From Streptomyces achromogenes (lineage in GTDB: Bacteria > Actinomycetota > Actinomycetes > Streptomycetales > Streptomycetaceae): 64,000 nucleotides of DNA. Positions within the stretch are counted from its first letter, which is position 1. Each line of letters starts with the position of its first letter. Below, piece by piece: positions 51,476 to 60,259 of the stretch. The position numbers and the translations under genes are program-made. The stretch spans positions 5,332,001-5,396,000 of the forward strand of contig NZ_JAUSYH010000001.1 of the NCBI RefSeq assembly GCF_030816715.1, in the 5' to 3' direction. Below the pieces are notes generated by a model. The model made no database searches. It was not told the origin of the DNA and was given only the letters and a program-made list of their open reading frames with translations.

Positions 51476-51606
51476 TTCCGTGACCCCAGGCACTTTCGGC
51501 CGCGAATTGCGCATGCAATGCGAGGTCGGGGGCAGGTGGACGCAGTCCCCGTGTGACCCGGGGGTGACACAGGGGGACGGAACAGGAACGGAAGGCAACG
51601 CCGATC

Positions 51607-53145
51607 ATGGCCGACAGGACCGAACCGCCGCACATGCCGCAGCTGCGGGAGCACCGGACGATTCACTCGGGCGGAGAATGGCGGGAAGCCGTCTCCGGCG
51701 CCACCCGCGAGATCATCGACCCCGCGGACGGCCGCCCCTTCGCCGTGGTCGCCGAAGGCGACGAGAAGGACACCGACCTGGCGGTCGCGGCCGCCCGTGC
51801 CGCCTTCGACGAGGGCGCGTGGCCGCGCACCCCCGCCGCCGAGCGTGCGGCCCTGCTGTACCGCGTCGCCGACCTCCTCGTCCGCGACCGCGAACGGCTC
51901 GGCCTGCTGGAGAGCCGGGACGCGGGCAAGACCCTCGAAGAGGGCCGCGTCGACATCGACTGCGTCGCCGACGCCTTCCGCTACTTCGCGGGTCTGGTGG
52001 CCGCCGAGTCGTCGGGCCGGGTGGTGGACGCGGGATCGGCCGACGTCCACAGCGTCGTCGTCCACGAGCCGGTCGGCGTGTGCGCGCTGATCACGCCGTG
52101 GAACTACCCGCTGCTCCAGGCGAGTTGGAAGATCGCCCCGGCGCTGGCCGCCGGCAACTCCTTCGTCGTCAAGCCGAGCGAGATCACGCCGCTGACCACG
52201 GTCGCGCTGATCGACCTGCTCGCCGAGGCGGGACTCCCCGCCGGCGTCGCGAACATCGTCACCGGTCCCGGCCACACGGTCGGCGCCCGGCTCGCCGAAC
52301 ACCCCGACGTCGACCTGGTCTCCTTCACCGGCGGCCTGGTCAGCGGCACGAAGGTCGCGCAGGCCGCCGCGCCCACCGTCAAGAAGGTCGCCCTCGAACT
52401 CGGCGGCAAGAACCCCAACGTGGTCTTCGCCGACGCCTGCGCCACCGACGAGGGCTTCGACACCGCCGTCGACCAGGCCCTCAACGCGGCCTTCATCCAC
52501 AGCGGCCAGGTCTGCTCGGCGGGCTCCCGGCTCATCGTCGAGGAGTCCGTCCGCGACCGCTTCGTCGACGAACTCGCCCGCCGGGCCGGGAAGATCCGGC
52601 TCGGGCGCGGCACCGAGGACGGCGTCGAGTGCGGCCCGCTCGTCTCCGAGCAGCAGCGCGCCAAGACCGAGGAGTACGTGGCCTCCGCGCTCGCCGAGGG
52701 CGCCGTGCTGCGCTCCGGCGGCAGGCGGCCCGAACCCTCCCCGCAACGGCCCGGGTCGGGCTACTTCTACGAACCCACCGTCCTCGACCGCTGCCACCGC
52801 GAGATGCGGGTCGTGCGGGAGGAGGTCTTCGGACCTGTCCTCACCGTCGAGACCTTCCGCACCGAGGACGAGGCCGTCGCTCTCGCCAACGACACCGAGT
52901 ACGGCCTCGCCGGCGGCGTCTGGACCGCCGACGCGGGCCGCGCGCGGCGGGTCGCCGGCCGGCTGCGCCACGGCACCGTCTGGATCAACGACTTCCACCC
53001 CTATCTGCCGCAGGCGGAGTGGGGCGGCTTCGGCAAGAGCGGCGTGGGCCGCGAACTCGGGCCGGCCGGACTCGCCGAGTACCGCGAGGCCAAGCACGTC
53101 TACCAGAACCTCGCGCCCAAGCCCGTCCGCTGGTTCGCGGGCTGA
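51607..53145 (+). CDS. betB: Betaine-aldehyde dehydrogenase family protein
   Basis: 512 residues, NAD(P)-dependent aldehyde dehydrogenase. ITPWNYPLLQASWKIAPALAAGNSFVVKPSE binds cofactor; VALELGGKNPNVVF holds the general-base Glu; SGQVCSAGSRL holds the nucleophilic Cys; EVFGPVLTV and WGGFGKSGVGRELG follow. Context (choline oxidase-like enzyme and betaine transporter next door) points to oxidation of betaine aldehyde to glycine betaine. First gene of the operon. Confidence 0.9.
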   Translation: MADRTEPPHMPQLREHRTIHSGGEWREAVSGATREIIDPADGRPFAVVAEGDEKDTDLAVAAARAAFDEGAWPRTPAAERAALLYRVADLLVRDRERLGLLESRDAGKTLEEGRVDIDCVADAFRYFAGLVAAESSGRVVDAGSADVHSVVVHEPVGVCALITPWNYPLLQASWKIAPALAAGNSFVVKPSEITPLTTVALIDLLAEAGLPAGVANIVTGPGHTVGARLAEHPDVDLVSFTGGLVSGTKVAQAAAPTVKKVALELGGKNPNVVFADACATDEGFDTAVDQALNAAFIHSGQVCSAGSRLIVEESVRDRFVDELARRAGKIRLGRGTEDGVECGPLVSEQQRAKTEEYVASALAEGAVLRSGGRRPEPSPQRPGSGYFYEPTVLDRCHREMRVVREEVFGPVLTVETFRTEDEAVALANDTEYGLAGGVWTADAGRARRVAGRLRHGTVWINDFHPYLPQAEWGGFGKSGVGRELGPAGLAEYREAKHVYQNLAPKPVRWFAG

Positions 53146-53226
53146 CCCGCCGACAGGCCCCGCAGACCCCGCCTCCCTCCCCGAACGCACTTCGCACAGA
53201 CTTCGCACGCCCCTGGAGTACCCCTC

Positions 53227-54756
53227 ATGCCAGAGACCTCACCCGTCTATGACTACGTGATAGTCGGAGGCGGAACCGCCGGTTCCGTCATCGCCTCCCG
53301 GCTCACCGAGAACCCCGACACCACCGTCGCCGTCATCGAGGGCGGCCCCAGCGACGTCGGCCGCGACGACGTCCTCACCCTGCGCCGCTGGACGGGCCTG
53401 CTCGGCGGCGAGCTCGACTACGACTACCCGACCACCGAGCAGCCGCGCGGCAACTCCCACATCCGGCACAGCCGGGCGCGCGTCCTCGGCGGCTGCTCCT
53501 CCCACAACACGCTCATCGCGTTCAAGCCGCTGCCGTCCGACTTCGACGAGTGGGAGGCGGCCGGCGCCGAGGGCTGGGGCGCGGTCCCGATGGAGGCGTA
53601 CTACGCGCGCCTGCTGAACAACATCGTTCCGGTCGACGAGAAGGACCGCAACGCCATCGCCCGCGACTTCGTCGACGCCGCGCGGCAGGCGACCGGAGTA
53701 CCCCGCGTCGAAGGCTTCAACAGCAAGCCCTTCGACGACGGCGTCGGGTTCTTCGACCTCGCCTACCACCCCGAGACCAACAAGCGGTCATCCGCCTCCG
53801 TCGCCTACCTCCACCCGGTGATGGACGAACGACCCAACCTGACGATCCTCCTGGAGACCTGGGCGTACCGGCTGGAGCTGGACGGCGCCCACGCGCGGGG
53901 CGTGCACGTACGCACCCAGGACGGCGAGGAGATCCTCGTCCGCGCCCGCCGCGAGGTCGTGCTCTGCGCCGGCGCGGTCGACACGCCTCGGCTGCTGCTG
54001 CACTCCGGCATCGGCCCCAAGGCCGACCTGGACGCGCTCGGCATCCCCGTCGTCCACGACCTGCCCGGCGTCGGCGAGAACCTGCTCGACCACCCCGAGT
54101 CGGTCATCGTCTGGGAGACCCACGGGCCGCTCCCGGAGAACTCCGCGATGGACTCCGACGCCGGGCTGTTCGTGCGCCGCGACCCCGAGCACCCGGGCCC
54201 CGACCTGATGTTCCACTTCTACCAGGTCCCCTTCACCGACAACCCCGAGCGGCTCGGCTACGAACGCCCCGCGCACGGCGTGTCGATGACTCCCAACATC
54301 CCCAAGCCGAAGTCCCGCGGACGGCTCTCCCTGCGGAGCGCCGACCCGGCCGTCAAGCCCGCGCTGGACTTCCGCTACTTCACCGACGAGGACGACTACG
54401 ACGCCCGCACCCTCGTCGACGGCATCCGCATCGCCCGCGAGATCGCGAGGACCGAGCCGCTGGCCGGCTGGCTCAAGCGCGAGGTCGCGCCCGGCCCGCA
54501 CATCACGGGCGACGAGGAGCTGAGCGAGTACGCGCGCAAGGTCGCGCACACCGTCTACCACCCTGCCGGCACCTGCAAGATGGGCGCCGCCGACGACGAA
54601 CTCGCCGTCGTGGACCCCCAGTTGCGAATCCGTGGACTGGACGGCATCCGCATCGCGGACGCCTCCGTGTTCCCGACCATGACAGCCGTGAACCCGATGA
54701 TCGGCGTGCTGATGGTCGGCGAACGGGCCGTGGACCTGATCGGAGGCGATGCCTGA
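53227..54756 (+). CDS. Choline oxidase-like GMC oxidoreductase
   Basis: 509 residues. FAD fold YDYVIVGGGTAGSVIASRL. ARVLGGCSSHNTLIAF places His93 where choline oxidase forms its covalent FAD link. Active-site residues known from Arthrobacter choline oxidase are all present in order: Glu in DHPES, His in DLMFHF, His in YHPAG and Asn in VNPMI. This favours choline oxidase (choline to betaine through the aldehyde, using O2) over membrane choline dehydrogenase. The stop overlaps the next ATG by one base (TGATG). Confidence 0.88.
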   Translation: MPETSPVYDYVIVGGGTAGSVIASRLTENPDTTVAVIEGGPSDVGRDDVLTLRRWTGLLGGELDYDYPTTEQPRGNSHIRHSRARVLGGCSSHNTLIAFKPLPSDFDEWEAAGAEGWGAVPMEAYYARLLNNIVPVDEKDRNAIARDFVDAARQATGVPRVEGFNSKPFDDGVGFFDLAYHPETNKRSSASVAYLHPVMDERPNLTILLETWAYRLELDGAHARGVHVRTQDGEEILVRARREVVLCAGAVDTPRLLLHSGIGPKADLDALGIPVVHDLPGVGENLLDHPESVIVWETHGPLPENSAMDSDAGLFVRRDPEHPGPDLMFHFYQVPFTDNPERLGYERPAHGVSMTPNIPKPKSRGRLSLRSADPAVKPALDFRYFTDEDDYDARTLVDGIRIAREIARTEPLAGWLKREVAPGPHITGDEELSEYARKVAHTVYHPAGTCKMGAADDELAVVDPQLRIRGLDGIRIADASVFPTMTAVNPMIGVLMVGERAVDLIGGDA

Positions 54757-55871
54757 TGAGTACCGACCCGAGCACCGACACCGCTATCGACACCCATACC
54801 GACACGACCGCCCACACCAGCATCGAGGAGCGCCCGCCGGTCTTCTCGGTGGACGGCCTGTGGAAGGTGTTCGGCCCGAAGGCCGAGACCGTCCCCGGCG
54901 ACCCCGAACTGGCCTCCCTGCCCCCCGCCGACCTCCGCTCCCGCACCGGCTGCACCGCCGCCGTCCGGGACGTCTCCTTCGACGTGCGCAAGGGCGAGGT
55001 CTTCGTCGTCATGGGCCTGTCCGGCTCCGGCAAGTCCACCCTCGTGCGCTGTCTGACCCGGCTGATCGAGCCGACCGCCGGCCGCATCGCCATCGAGGGC
55101 GAGGACGTCCGCGCCATGGACAAGAACCGGCTGCGCGAACTGCGCCGGCACCGGGCCGCGATGGTCTTCCAGCACTTCGGCCTGCTCCCGCACCGCACCG
55201 TCGTCGACAACGTGGCCTACGGCCTGGAGATACAGGGCGTCGGCAAGGCCGAGCGGCGCGCCCGGGCCCGGCAGGTCGTCGAGAAGGTCGGCCTGGAGGG
55301 CATGGAGCACCGCAGGCCCAGCGAGCTGTCCGGCGGGCAGCGCCAGCGCGTCGGACTGGCCCGCGCGCTCGCCGTGGACCCCGAGGTCCTGCTCTTCGAC
55401 GAGCCGTTCAGCGCCCTCGACCCGCTGATCCGGCGCGACATGCAGGAGGAGGTCGTCCGGCTGCACCGGGAGGAGGGCCGCACGATGGTCTTCATCACCC
55501 ACGACCTCAGCGAGGCCCTCAAGCTCGGCGACCGCATCGCCCTCATGCGCGACGGCGCGGTGGTGCAGCTCGGCACCCCCGAGGAGATCGTCGGCTCGCC
55601 CGCCGACGACTACGTCCGCGAGTTCGTCCGCGACGTCCCGCGCGAGCAGGTCATGACGGTCCGCCGGGCCATGCGGGCCGGCGAGTGCGGCGGCCCCGGC
55701 CACCCGGGCGCGCTCGCCGCCGACGCGGTGGTCGCCGAGGCGATCCAGGTCGTGTCGCGCAGCCACAAGCCGGCGTGCGTCGTGGAGGACGGCCGGTGTC
55801 TGGGGGTCGTCGATCACGAACGGCTCCTGGACGTCGTGGCCGGAACGGAGCTCCGCAAGGAGGCGGTCTGA
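54756..55871 (+). CDS. Glycine betaine/proline ABC transporter ATP-binding protein
   Basis: 371 residues, OpuAA/ProV type. Walker A MGLSGSGKST, Q-loop FQHFGLLPHRTV, signature LSGGQRQRVGLARAL, Walker B VLLFDEPFSALDP, switch His FITHD. A C-terminal CBS-like region (AIQVVSRSHKPACVVEDGRCLGVVDHERLL) is present, half the length of the tandem CBS pair of OpuAA. The N-terminal 30 residues are Thr/Asp-rich. Confidence 0.95.
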   Translation: MSTDPSTDTAIDTHTDTTAHTSIEERPPVFSVDGLWKVFGPKAETVPGDPELASLPPADLRSRTGCTAAVRDVSFDVRKGEVFVVMGLSGSGKSTLVRCLTRLIEPTAGRIAIEGEDVRAMDKNRLRELRRHRAAMVFQHFGLLPHRTVVDNVAYGLEIQGVGKAERRARARQVVEKVGLEGMEHRRPSELSGGQRQRVGLARALAVDPEVLLFDEPFSALDPLIRRDMQEEVVRLHREEGRTMVFITHDLSEALKLGDRIALMRDGAVVQLGTPEEIVGSPADDYVREFVRDVPREQVMTVRRAMRAGECGGPGHPGALAADAVVAEAIQVVSRSHKPACVVEDGRCLGVVDHERLLDVVAGTELRKEAV

Positions 55872-55872
55872 C

Positions 55873-57834
55873 ATGGCTACGGTCACCGCACCCGCCCCCC
55901 GTGTCTCCCTGCCCGGGGTCCTCAAACACCGCTCGGTCGCCAAGCTCGCGCTGCTCGCGCTCGCCGCGGCGGTCCTCGTGCCGCTCGCCAACGCCCAGTG
56001 GGCCAGCGGCAGCTGGCCCGCCGCCCTCACCGTCGACCTCACCGAGCCGCTCGGCAGGGCCAGCGACTGGATCATCGACAACCGCGACAGCCACCCCCTG
56101 TTCCTCTACGGCTTCGGCTACGTCAGCAACGCCGTCGTGCTCTGCGTGCGAGCCGTCTACCTGGTGCTGCTCGCGGCCGGCTGGGCGGGCGTCACCGTCG
56201 CCGCCGCGCTGATCGCCTGGCGGGTCGCCGGAGTACGACTGGCCGCCGGCACCGCCGTCGCGTTCCTCGCCTGCGGACTGCTCGGCATGTGGATCCCGAC
56301 CATGCAGACCCTCGCGCTGATGGTCGTCGCGGTCCTCGTGTCGGTCGCCGTCGGCGCCGTGCTCGGCCTCGCCGCCGGGCTCTCGGACCGGATGGACCGC
56401 ATCCTGCGCCCCGTCCTGGACACCATGCAGGTGCTGCCCGCCTTCGCCTACCTGCTCCCGGTCGTCCTGATCTTCGGCATCGGCGTCCCCGCGGCCGTCC
56501 TCGCCACCGTCGTCTATGCCGCGCCGCCGATGGCCCGGCTCACCTCGCTCGGCCTGCGCGGCGCCGACAAGGAGGTGCTCGAAGCCGTCGAGTCGCTCGG
56601 CGCCACCGCCCGGCAACGCCTGCTCACCGCGCGCATCCCGCTGGCCCGCAAGGAACTCCTGCTCGGCCTCAACCAGACGATCATGATGGCGCTGTCCATG
56701 GCGGTCATCGCCTCGGTGATCGGCGCGGGCGGCCTCGGCGACCGCGTCTACCAGGCGCTCGCCTCGGTCGACGTCGGCGCGGCCCTCGCCGCCGGCATCC
56801 CGATCGTCCTCCTCGCCGTCGTCCTGGACCGGGTCACCGGCGCGGCCGGTGACGGTGACCCCGGCGCCGGAACCCGGCACGGCGGCCTCTCGCGCCGCGC
56901 GGGATGGGCGGCCGCGCTCGCCGCGACCGTCGTCGTCGCGGTCGCCGTACGGCTCGCGGGCCGCCTCGACTGGCCCGACGCCTGGACGCTGAACATCGCC
57001 GAGCCGGTCAACCGGGCCGTCGACTGGATGACCGACCACCTCTACTCCGGGGTGCCCGTGATCGGCGGCACCGCCGACTGGGCCGGCCACTTCACCACCT
57101 GGGTCCTCGACCCGCTGCGCGACGGCCTCCAGGGCCTGCCCTGGTGGTCGGTGCTGCTGATCGTCGCCGCGCTCGCCTGGGTGATCGGCACCTGGCGCAC
57201 CGCGCTCACCGCCGTCCTCGCGATGGCCGCGATCGGCGTCCTCGGCGTGTGGAAGCCGTCGCTCGACACGCTGTCGCAGGTCCTCGCCGCGGTCGCCGTC
57301 ACCCTCGTGCTGGGCTTCGCGACCGGTATCGCGGCCGCCCGCAGCGACCGCTTCGAACGGCTGCTGCGGCCCGTTCTCGACGTCTTCCAGACGATGCCGC
57401 AGTTCGTGTACCTGATCCCGGTCGTCGCGCTGTTCGGTGTCGGCCGCGCGCCCGCCGTGGCCGCCGCGGTCGTGTACGCGCTGCCCGCCGTCGTCCGCAT
57501 CACCGCCCAGGGACTGCGCCAGGTCGACCCGGCCGCCCTGGAATCGGCCCGCTCGCTCGGCGCGAGCAGCGGCCAGCAGATCCGCCAGGTGCAGCTCCCG
57601 CTGGCCCGCCCGGCGCTGCTGCTCGCCCTCAACCAGGGCGTGGTGCTGGTCCTCGCCGTCGTCATCATCGGCGGCCTGGTCGGCGGCGGCGCGCTCGGCT
57701 ACGACGTCGTCTTCGGCCTCGCCCAGGGCGACCTCGCCACCGGTCTGGTGGCCGGCGCGGCCATCGTCTGCCTCGGCCTGATGCTCGACCGGGTGACCCA
57801 GCCGACGGAACGCCGTACGAAGAAGGGGGCGTGA
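55873..57834 (+). CDS. Fused double glycine betaine ABC permease
   Basis: 653 residues made of two ProW-like halves. Half 1 (about 1-315) has the coupling helix EAVESLGATARQRLLTARIPLARKELLLGL followed by SVIGAGGLG. Half 2 (about 345-645) has ESARSLGASSGQQIRQVQLPLARPALLLAL followed by LVGGGALG. Each half repeats the same opening (LTEPLGRASDWIID / IAEPVNRAVDWMTD). One polypeptide can thus supply both transmembrane units of the importer. It starts 1 base after the ATPase stop. Confidence 0.93.
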   Translation: MATVTAPAPRVSLPGVLKHRSVAKLALLALAAAVLVPLANAQWASGSWPAALTVDLTEPLGRASDWIIDNRDSHPLFLYGFGYVSNAVVLCVRAVYLVLLAAGWAGVTVAAALIAWRVAGVRLAAGTAVAFLACGLLGMWIPTMQTLALMVVAVLVSVAVGAVLGLAAGLSDRMDRILRPVLDTMQVLPAFAYLLPVVLIFGIGVPAAVLATVVYAAPPMARLTSLGLRGADKEVLEAVESLGATARQRLLTARIPLARKELLLGLNQTIMMALSMAVIASVIGAGGLGDRVYQALASVDVGAALAAGIPIVLLAVVLDRVTGAAGDGDPGAGTRHGGLSRRAGWAAALAATVVVAVAVRLAGRLDWPDAWTLNIAEPVNRAVDWMTDHLYSGVPVIGGTADWAGHFTTWVLDPLRDGLQGLPWWSVLLIVAALAWVIGTWRTALTAVLAMAAIGVLGVWKPSLDTLSQVLAAVAVTLVLGFATGIAAARSDRFERLLRPVLDVFQTMPQFVYLIPVVALFGVGRAPAVAAAVVYALPAVVRITAQGLRQVDPAALESARSLGASSGQQIRQVQLPLARPALLLALNQGVVLVLAVVIIGGLVGGGALGYDVVFGLAQGDLATGLVAGAAIVCLGLMLDRVTQPTERRTKKGA

Positions 57835-57835
57835 C

Positions 57836-58792
57836 ATGCGCATCCGTACCACCGCGACCGTCGCCGGCGCGTCCGCGCTGCTCCTGCTGACCGGCTGCGG
57901 CGCCGCCGACATGACCAAGCAGGCCTCGCCGTTCGCCAATGCGCAGGGCGCCAAGAGCCTCACCCTGTCCGTGCAGTCCTGGGTGGGCGCCCAGGCCAAC
58001 GTGGCCGTCGCTCAGTACCTCCTCGAGCACGAGCTGGGCTACCGCGTCGACACCGTGCAGGTCGACGAGGTGCCCGCCTGGGACGCGCTCAGCCAGGGCC
58101 GGGTCGACGCGATCCTGGAGGACTGGGGCCACCCCGAGCAGGAACAGCGCTACGTCAAGGACAAGAAGACGATCACGCCCGGCGGCGACCTCGGCGTGAC
58201 CGGGCACATCGGCTGGTTCGTGCCGACGTACTTCGCGAAGCAGCACCCGGACGTCACGAACTGGAAGAACCTGAACAAGTACGCGGCGCAGTTCGCCACC
58301 GCGGAGAGCGGCGGCAAGGGCCAGCTCATGGACGGCTCGCCCTCCTACGTCACCAACGACAAGGCGCTGGTGAACAACCTGGACCTGGACTTCCAGGTCG
58401 TGTTCGCCGGTTCGGAGGCCGCCCAGATCACCCAGATGCGGCAGTTCGCCAAGGAGAAGAAGCCCTTCCTCACCTACTGGTACGCGCCGCAGTGGCTCTT
58501 CAAGAAGGTCCCCATGACCGAGGTGAAGCTGCCCGCCTACAAGGAGGGCTGCGACGCCGACCCGGAGAAGGTCGCCTGCGGCTACCCGCACACCCCCCTG
58601 CAGAAGTACCTCAACGCCGACTTCGCGAAGGACGGCGGGAAGGCGGCCGCGTTCCTGAAGAAGTTCAGGTGGACGACCGAGGACCAGAACGAGGTGTCCC
58701 TGGCCATCGCCGACCAGAAGATGACGCCGGAGGAGGCGGCGAAGCAGTGGGTGGACGGCCACGCCTCGAAGTGGAAGGCGTGGCTGTCCTGA
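57836..58792 (+). CDS. Glycine betaine ABC transporter substrate-binding lipoprotein
   Basis: 318 residues. Lipobox LLTGC (Cys21 region), then the ProX/OpuAC fold: LTLSVQSWVGAQANVAVAQYLLEHELGYRVDTVQVDE, LEDWGHPEQ, and Trp/Tyr residues (GHIGWFVPTYF, YWYAPQWLF) that form the aromatic cage for the trimethylammonium group. Last gene of the operon, 1 base after the permease stop. Confidence 0.95.
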   Translation: MRIRTTATVAGASALLLLTGCGAADMTKQASPFANAQGAKSLTLSVQSWVGAQANVAVAQYLLEHELGYRVDTVQVDEVPAWDALSQGRVDAILEDWGHPEQEQRYVKDKKTITPGGDLGVTGHIGWFVPTYFAKQHPDVTNWKNLNKYAAQFATAESGGKGQLMDGSPSYVTNDKALVNNLDLDFQVVFAGSEAAQITQMRQFAKEKKPFLTYWYAPQWLFKKVPMTEVKLPAYKEGCDADPEKVACGYPHTPLQKYLNADFAKDGGKAAAFLKKFRWTTEDQNEVSLAIADQKMTPEEAAKQWVDGHASKWKAWLS

Positions 58793-58819
58793 GCGCGGTG
58801 AGTGCGCCGACCGCTGCCG

Positions 58820-59557
58820 CTACGCCAGACCGGCGCTGATCTCCCGCAGGGCGGCCGCCGCCCGCCGCTGGAGACCCGGCCCGAACGTGACGCGCGTGGC
58901 CCCGAGTTCGCCGAGCCCGGCGGGCGAGGGGCCCTCGCCGTCCACCCGTCCGCCCACGTTCACCGGGCCCTGGATCCCCGACCGCAGCAGCGGCAGCAGA
59001 CGGGTCGGCGCGCCGATCGGGTACACGCAGTCGGCGCCGGCCGCGACGTACAGCGCGGCCCGCTCGATGGCCCGCTCGACGGCCCGTTCGGGGTCGCCAG
59101 CGTCGTCGCCGTACTCGAAGACGTCCACACGCGCGTTCACGAAGAGCAGGCCGCCCGCCTCCGCCCGCACCCGCGCCAGCCACTCTGCGTGCTCCCGCGG
59201 GTCCTTCAGGACCCCGCCGACGGAGTCCTCCAGATTGCAGCCGACGGCGCCCGTCTCCAGCAGCCGCTCCACCAGTTCCTTCGGCGCCAGCCCGTACCCG
59301 TCCTCGACGTCCGCGGACACCGGCACGTCCACCGCCCGCACGATCCGGGCGACCGCCGCGAACATCTCGTCCGCCGGGGTCTGCCCGTCGGCGTACCCGA
59401 GGGAGGCGGCGACGCCCGCGCTGGGCGTCGCGAGCGCCGGGAAGCCCGCCTCGGCGAAGACCCGGGCGCTGGCCGCGTCCCACGGGCCGGGCAGGACCAG
59501 GGGGTCGCCCGGCAGCCGGCCGTGGTGCAGCCGGCGGAAGTCGTCCGCCTCGCTCAT
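58820..59557 (-). CDS. Isocitrate lyase/PEP mutase family protein
   Basis: 245 residues, TIM-barrel of the PEP mutase/ICL superfamily: LVLPGPWDAASARVFAEAGFPALATPSAGVA, DVPVSADVEDGYG (metal-binding Asp/Glu), GCNLEDSVGG, VNARVDVF. It probably cleaves a C-C bond in a 2-methylisocitrate- or oxaloacetate-like compound; the exact substrate is unknown. The ATG at 59557 has GAGGAG 8 bases upstream. Convergent with the betaine operon. Confidence 0.85.
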   Translation of the reverse strand: MSEADDFRRLHHGRLPGDPLVLPGPWDAASARVFAEAGFPALATPSAGVAASLGYADGQTPADEMFAAVARIVRAVDVPVSADVEDGYGLAPKELVERLLETGAVGCNLEDSVGGVLKDPREHAEWLARVRAEAGGLLFVNARVDVFEYGDDAGDPERAVERAIERAALYVAAGADCVYPIGAPTRLLPLLRSGIQGPVNVGGRVDGEGPSPAGLGELGATRVTFGPGLQRRAAAALREISAGLA

Positions 59558-59594
59558 GGCGTCCACTCCTCGCGGTCGACGTCGTCCGCCCGGC

Positions 59595-60212
59595 TCACCT
59601 GTGCTGCCCCGGCCGGTAGTGCCCCGGCACCAGCCGGCAGGTGACGCCGAACCGGTTCCAGGCGTTGATCACCGTGATCGCGGCGATCAGCTGCGCGAGG
59701 GCGGGCTCGTCGAAGTGCTCGGCAGCCCTCGCGTACACCGCGTCCGGCACGAAGCCCTCCGTCAGCACCGTCACCGCCTCGGTCAGCGCCAGCGCCGCGA
59801 GCTCCTGCTCCGTGTAGAAGTGCCCCGACTCCTCCCAGGCGCTGAGCTGGACGATCCGCTCGACGCTCTCGCCCGCCGCGAGCGCGTCCTTGCTGTGCAT
59901 GTCGACGCAGAGCGCGCAGCGGTTGAGCTGCGAGGCCCGGATCTTCACCAGTTCCAGCAGCTTCGGGTCGAGGCCCTTACGGGCGGCGGCGTCCAGCCGG
60001 AGCATCGCCTTGTACACCTCGGGGGCGTGCGCGGACCAGTTCAGCCGGGGGGTGTGCTCGGGCGCGTGGTCCGCCCGCTCGCCGGTGGCCCGGGCGGGGG
60101 CGCCGGTCGCGGGGCCGGCCGCCGGGCCGATGGCGGGGCTGGTCGTGGGGCTGGTCGCGGGGCTGGTCACCGTGCTCGTCGTGGTGGTCGGGGCGGGTGC
60201 GTCGGTCGTCAT
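59595..60212 (-). CDS. AhpD-like carboxymuconolactone decarboxylase family protein (first copy)
   Basis: 205 residues. A Thr/Pro/Ala-rich leader of about 50 residues, with GGGGCTGGTCG-type DNA repeats, precedes the AhpD fold: LLELVKIRASQLNRCALCVDMHSKDAL with the redox CxxC (CALC) and catalytic His, then EQELAALALTEAVT and INAWNRFGV. Members act as alkylhydroperoxidases or decarboxylases. TAGGGT at 60220-60225 ends 7 bases before the ATG, with no RBS, so the message is probably leaderless. Diverges from the MocR gene. Confidence 0.88.
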   Translation of the reverse strand: MTTDAPAPTTTTSTVTSPATSPTTSPAIGPAAGPATGAPARATGERADHAPEHTPRLNWSAHAPEVYKAMLRLDAAARKGLDPKLLELVKIRASQLNRCALCVDMHSKDALAAGESVERIVQLSAWEESGHFYTEQELAALALTEAVTVLTEGFVPDAVYARAAEHFDEPALAQLIAAITVINAWNRFGVTCRLVPGHYRPGQHR

Positions 60213-60219
60213 GGCTTCG

Positions 60220-60251
60220 ACCCTAGGCGTCAGGCAGCCCAGGAGTATGGT
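60220..60251. promoter_or_regulatory. Opposed leaderless-type -10 boxes
   Basis: Minus strand TAGGGT at 60220-60225 (7 bases before ATG 60212); plus strand TATGGT at 60246-60251 (8 bases before ATG 60260). The 47-base divergent gap leaves room for little else; CCATttctATGG (60252-60263) may be an autoregulatory site. Confidence 0.5.
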
Positions 60252-60259
60252 CCATTTCT

